DNA of 15,814 nucleotides from Clostridia bacterium (lineage in GTDB: Bacteria; Bacillota; Clostridia; Oscillospirales; CAG-272): the NCBI GenBank assembly GCA_017452565.1, contig JAFTMF010000071.1, positions 1 through 15,814 on the forward strand, in the 5' to 3' direction. Shown piece after piece: positions 13,297 to 15,814 of the stretch. The translations under genes were made by a program, and so were the position numbers. The notes beneath the pieces are model-generated. The model saw only the letters and a list, made by a program, of their open reading frames with translations. It did no database searches and was not told the DNA's origin. Within the stretch, counting starts at the first letter, position 1. Every line of letters begins with the position of its first letter.

Positions 13297-13417
13297 GTAG
13301 GGACCGGCGTCCTCGACGGTCCGTTACAAGCGACATTCGCTGAATAATAACCGGAGACAGCAAACCAAGATTTTCATTAGCTCCCGCATGCGGACCGTCG
13401 AGGACGCCGGTCCCTAC
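13297..13417. repeat. Inverted pair of REP-like palindromes (REPIN-like element)
   Basis: A 27-bp sequence beginning GTAGGGACCGGC at 13297-13323 occurs again, exactly and in reverse orientation, at 13391-13417. Each copy contains a GGACCG/CGGTCC hairpin. The 67 bp between them has no gene. GTAG is at both outer ends. Two inverted REPs with a short spacer are the layout called REPIN. No transposase is nearby. Confidence 0.75.
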
Positions 13418-13494
13418 GATATGAGGAGCACATAAGCGCCATATTGACGCTTGGTACACTTCCATCCTCCTCTTCTCAGAAAGGAAAACATATT

Positions 13495-14046
13495 ATGGAA
13501 AAATTTATTCCCGTTGTGGTCATCAAGGAGCTGTCCGAGACCGACAAGATCCTGACCGCACTGAAAAACAACGGCATTAACACTGCCGAGATCACCTTCC
13601 GCACCGCTTGTGCGGCGGATGCCATCGCCTACGCTTGCAAGAATTACCCCGATATGTCCATCGGCGCAGGTACGGTTATTAACGCTGACCAGTGCAACGC
13701 GGCGCTGGAGGCAGGCGCACAGTTCATCGTCTCCCCCGGACTGTCCGTGGCGGTTGCCAACATCTGCAACGAAAAGAACGTCCCCTACTATCCCGGTTGT
13801 GTGACCCCCACCGAGATTATGCAGGCGCTGGATCTGGGCATCACCACCGTGAAGTTCTTCCCCGCCAACATTTACGGCGGTCTGAAGGCACTGAAAGCTC
13901 TGTCCGCTCCCTTCCCCCAGGTGAAGTTCATCCCCACCGGCGGCGTGGATCGGAGCAATATCGACGAATTCCTCGCCTTTGACAAGGTTGCGGCCATCGG
14001 CGGCAGCTTCTTCGTCAAGGAATCTTTGGAAAAAATGGAGAACTAA
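13495..14046 (+). CDS. eda: 2-keto-3-deoxy-6-phosphogluconate aldolase
   Basis: A 183-residue class I aldolase that splits KDPG to pyruvate and glyceraldehyde-3-phosphate (EC 4.1.2.14); members often also act on 4-hydroxy-2-oxoglutarate. Family motifs are in order: AEITFRT with Glu32 (general acid/base) and Arg36, GAGTV (57-61), SPG (80-82), PGCVTPTE (100-107), KFFPA with Schiff-base Lys120, and PTGGV (147-151), which binds phosphate. AAGGAAAA about 9 bases before ATG 13495 sets the start. The protein ends soon after the GGSFFV strand, so it lacks roughly the last 20-30 residues present in the 213-residue E. coli Eda, but no catalytic residue is missing. The stop is 4 bp before kdgK. No convincing promoter is seen in the 215 bp upstream; it may depend on one near the inverted repeats. 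Confidence 0.94.
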   Translation: MEKFIPVVVIKELSETDKILTALKNNGINTAEITFRTACAADAIAYACKNYPDMSIGAGTVINADQCNAALEAGAQFIVSPGLSVAVANICNEKNVPYYPGCVTPTEIMQALDLGITTVKFFPANIYGGLKALKALSAPFPQVKFIPTGGVDRSNIDEFLAFDKVAAIGGSFFVKESLEKMEN

Positions 14047-14050
14047 TCAG

Positions 14051-15073
14051 ATGAAAACTGTGATTACATTCGGCGAAATTATGCTTCGCCTTGCACCTAA
14101 TGGCTATTACCGCTTCTTCCAGAACGATCAGATGCAGGCTACCTTCGGCGGTGGCGAGGCAAACGTGGCCGTATCGCTGGCTAACTTCGGTCTGCACAGC
14201 ACCTACGTCACCAAGCTCCCGAAGCACGCCATCGGTCAGGCGGCGGTGGATTCCCTGCGCTACTTCGGCGTAGACACCGACGAGATCGTTCGCGGCGGCG
14301 ACCGTGTGGGCATCTACTATCTGGAAAAGGGCGCATCTCAGCGTGGATCGGTTTGCATTTACGACCGTGCTCACTCGGCTATTGCGGAGGCATCTCCTTC
14401 CGATTTCGATTGGGATTCCATCTTTGAGGGCGCAGATTGGTTCCACTTCACCGGCATTACCCCCGCTCTGGGCGGCAATCTGGTAGACATTTGCTTGGAG
14501 GCCTGCAAGGCGGCAAAGGCAAGAGGCGTGAAGATTTCCTGCGACCTCAACTATCGCGGCAAGCTGTGGACCCGTGCCCAGGCGCGCGAGGCAATGACCA
14601 AGCTCTGCGAATATGTGGACGTGTGTATCTCCAACGAGGAGGATGCCAAGGACGTCTTCGGCATCGAGGCGGAGGGCACCGACATCTACGGCGGCAAATT
14701 GAACCACGAGGGCTACAAGTCGGTGGCGAAGCAGCTCTCCGATAAGTTCGGCTTTGAGAAGGTTGCCATCACCCTGCGCACCTCCCTCTCCGCATCCGAC
14801 AACAACTGGGCAGGTATGCTCTACGACGGCGAGAACTACTGCTTCTCTAAATCCTATCACCTCCACATCGTGGACCGTGTAGGCGGCGGCGACTCCTTCG
14901 GCGCAGGTCTGATCTACTCTCTCCTGTCGGGCAAGGATTCTCAGTCTGCCATCGAGTTTGCGGTAGCGGCCTCTGCTCTCAAGCACTCCATCGAGGGCGA
15001 CTTCAACCGGGTCAGCGTTGCCGAAGTGGAAAAGCTCTCCGGCGGCGACGGATCGGGCAGAGTGCAGAGATAA
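14051..15073 (+). CDS. kdgK: 2-keto-3-deoxygluconate kinase (PfkB family)
   Basis: A 340-residue cytoplasmic sugar kinase that phosphorylates KDG to KDPG with ATP (EC 2.7.1.45). The PfkB substrate-side motif GGGEANVAVSLANFG is at 33-47, and the C-terminal signature DRVGGGDSFGAG is at 275-286, with Asp281 as catalytic base and the anion hole formed by the glycines before it. CDLNYRGKLW (164-173) is typical of the KDG kinase subgroup. TGGAG about 10 bases upstream, inside the end of the aldolase gene, supports ATG 14051. Spacing of 4 bp to the aldolase gene shows an operon and places the kinase directly before the aldolase in the pathway. A 2-keto-3-deoxygalactonate kinase is the nearest alternative, less likely with UxuA and UxuB nearby. 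Confidence 0.93.
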   Translation: MKTVITFGEIMLRLAPNGYYRFFQNDQMQATFGGGEANVAVSLANFGLHSTYVTKLPKHAIGQAAVDSLRYFGVDTDEIVRGGDRVGIYYLEKGASQRGSVCIYDRAHSAIAEASPSDFDWDSIFEGADWFHFTGITPALGGNLVDICLEACKAAKARGVKISCDLNYRGKLWTRAQAREAMTKLCEYVDVCISNEEDAKDVFGIEAEGTDIYGGKLNHEGYKSVAKQLSDKFGFEKVAITLRTSLSASDNNWAGMLYDGENYCFSKSYHLHIVDRVGGGDSFGAGLIYSLLSGKDSQSAIEFAVAASALKHSIEGDFNRVSVAEVEKLSGGDGSGRVQR

Positions 15074-15128
15074 AGAAAGCTGCGTTCGGGGTTGCGATTC
15101 CCCCAAAATTGACTCAAAACAACAAAAA

Positions 15129-15151
15129 CCTCGTCATCAGACGAGGTTTTT
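15129..15151 (+). terminator. Intrinsic terminator after kdgK, probably bidirectional
   Basis: CCTCGTC (15129-15135), ATCA, GACGAGG (15140-15146) and a T-run from 15147. An A-run precedes the stem, so it can also end the convergent minus-strand gene at 15164. Confidence 0.9.
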
Positions 15152-15163
15152 CGTTTTTACTGC

Positions 15164-15814
15164 TCATCGGCGGAAGAGACTTCGTACCGCCCAGACGATG
15201 AGACCGATCACCAGCGCGATCGGAAGCAGGGAAAGGGCGAGATTCAGGATGAAATTCAGAATGCCGTTCAGGATTGCATAGCGGGCGTTCCAGATAGCTA
15301 CTGCCGCCAGCACCACGAACAAAATGATCGCGATGGTGATAATCAATCTCCACGGAATGCGGATAGGCCTGCGGGGACGGCTGACAGTATAGCCGGCACC
15401 CCGGGCAGGAGCGGGATTGTAGGACGAAGACTGCGCCCCACCGGTGCGGGTTCTGCCTTTTCTGCCGCCTTTGCCAGTGTTGGTGCCCCCGCCGTTACCG
15501 CCGGTTCCGCCGTTGCCGCCGTTTCCACCGTTACCGGCGGTACGGGAGGTGTTGGGGGTATTTTGGGGGACCGTGTTGGTACGGGAGGTGCTTGGGGTGG
15601 TGGAATTGGTTCGGGAGGATTTCGGAGTTGACGGATTGGAAGCGTTGGGAGTGTTAGGAGCGTTGGTGCCGGACGTACGATTGGAATTCGTCCCCGCTCC
15701 GCCGCCTCCGTTACCGCCTTTACCGCCGTTCCCGCCGTGTCCACCCTGGCCGCCATTCCCGCCGTTGCCGCCGTTGCGCGGGGGAGTGGTCGAGGCCGTG
15801 GTGCTCCGTCCGCC
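15164..15814 (-). CDS. Gly/Asn- and Ser/Thr-rich membrane protein, N-terminus outside window
   Basis: This minus-strand frame is open without a stop from the window edge to TGA at 15164-15166, giving 216 residues of the C-terminal part; its start lies beyond 15814. The sequence has three parts. A Gly-Gly-Asn rich stretch (about 15-40 of the visible part) and a second one (about 90-110) flank a Ser/Thr/Asn/Pro-rich segment. A basic patch follows (GKGGRKGR, then SRPRRPIRIPW), and then two hydrophobic helices (about 158-175 and 185-210) ending VRSLFRR. The Gly-Gly-Asn repeats make the minus strand a GGC/GGT/AAC tandem pattern, so other frames look open too; a Pro-rich frame here is an artefact of that. 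I do not recognise a family. The disordered region is probably cytoplasmic or extended, anchored by the C-terminal helices. Confidence 0.75.
   Translation of the reverse strand, partial: GGRSTTASTTPPRNGGNGGNGGQGGHGGNGGKGGNGGGGAGTNSNRTSGTNAPNTPNASNPSTPKSSRTNSTTPSTSRTNTVPQNTPNTSRTAGNGGNGGNGGTGGNGGGTNTGKGGRKGRTRTGGAQSSSYNPAPARGAGYTVSRPRRPIRIPWRLIITIAIILFVVLAAVAIWNARYAILNGILNFILNLALSLLPIALVIGLIVWAVRSLFRR

Noticed and set aside
14015..15106. Minus-strand open frame of 363 residues over kdgK
   Set aside because: Antisense shadow of a clearly recognised kinase gene.
15343..15756. Pro/Thr-rich minus-strand reading frame of 137 residues
   Set aside because: It is an out-of-frame reading of the Gly-Gly-Asn repeat. 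The frame ending at 15164 stays open to the window edge and yields a sensible membrane protein end.

Overview
The window looks like a chromosomal segment of a Clostridia-type Bacillota, probably a gut organism of the Oscillospiraceae/Ruminococcaceae kind. This rests on near-consensus sigma-A promoters (TTGACA, 17-bp spacer, TATAAT), strong AGGAGG ribosome sites, tRNA genes that encode their CCA, a Bacillus-type UxuA/UxuB pair, and many small orphan membrane or lipoprotein genes with their own hairpin terminators. No database search was possible; family names come from motifs read by eye.

Layout. 1-203: G-rich and palindromic sequence, possibly holding the 3' end of a Gly/Thr/Pro-rich protein. 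204-2446 (minus): a two-gene unit with one perfect promoter, an MFS transporter overlapping by 4 bp a multi-pass membrane protein of unknown role. 2590-2873: a tRNA-Thr(UGU)-tRNA-Tyr(GUA) operon with promoter and terminator. 2879-3051: an array of very short hairpins with ATGAAATC-like linkers. 3137-10682: an accessory region with an orphan barstar-like inhibitor, membrane-anchored unknowns, a cysteine-rich zinc-ribbon-like protein, a large secreted GLUG-type beta-helix protein, a four-helix membrane protein and a lipoprotein. No recombinase, transposase or phage gene is present.

10808-15073: hexuronate catabolism. UxuB (fructuronate/mannonate oxidoreductase) and UxuA (mannonate dehydratase) make 2-keto-3-deoxygluconate; KdgK phosphorylates it and KDPG aldolase splits the product to pyruvate and glyceraldehyde-3-phosphate. 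The two pairs are separated by about 670 bp with hairpins, a REP-like palindrome, a small membrane protein and an inverted palindrome pair. Uronate isomerase and a regulator are not in the window. The MFS transporter could be the uptake system, but this is only a guess.

15164-15814 (minus): the 3' part of a gene for a Gly/Asn- and Ser/Thr-rich membrane protein that runs off the window.

The most unusual items are: (1) a perfect 113-bp direct repeat, itself a terminator plus promoter, flanking the cysteine-rich gene at 4435-5061 and destroying or replacing the normal end of the gene before it; (2) REP-like palindromes with a 5' GTAG in two sequence families, including an exact inverted pair that resembles a REPIN; (3) the hairpin array after the tRNAs; (4) a promoter cassette reused in front of unrelated orphan genes.
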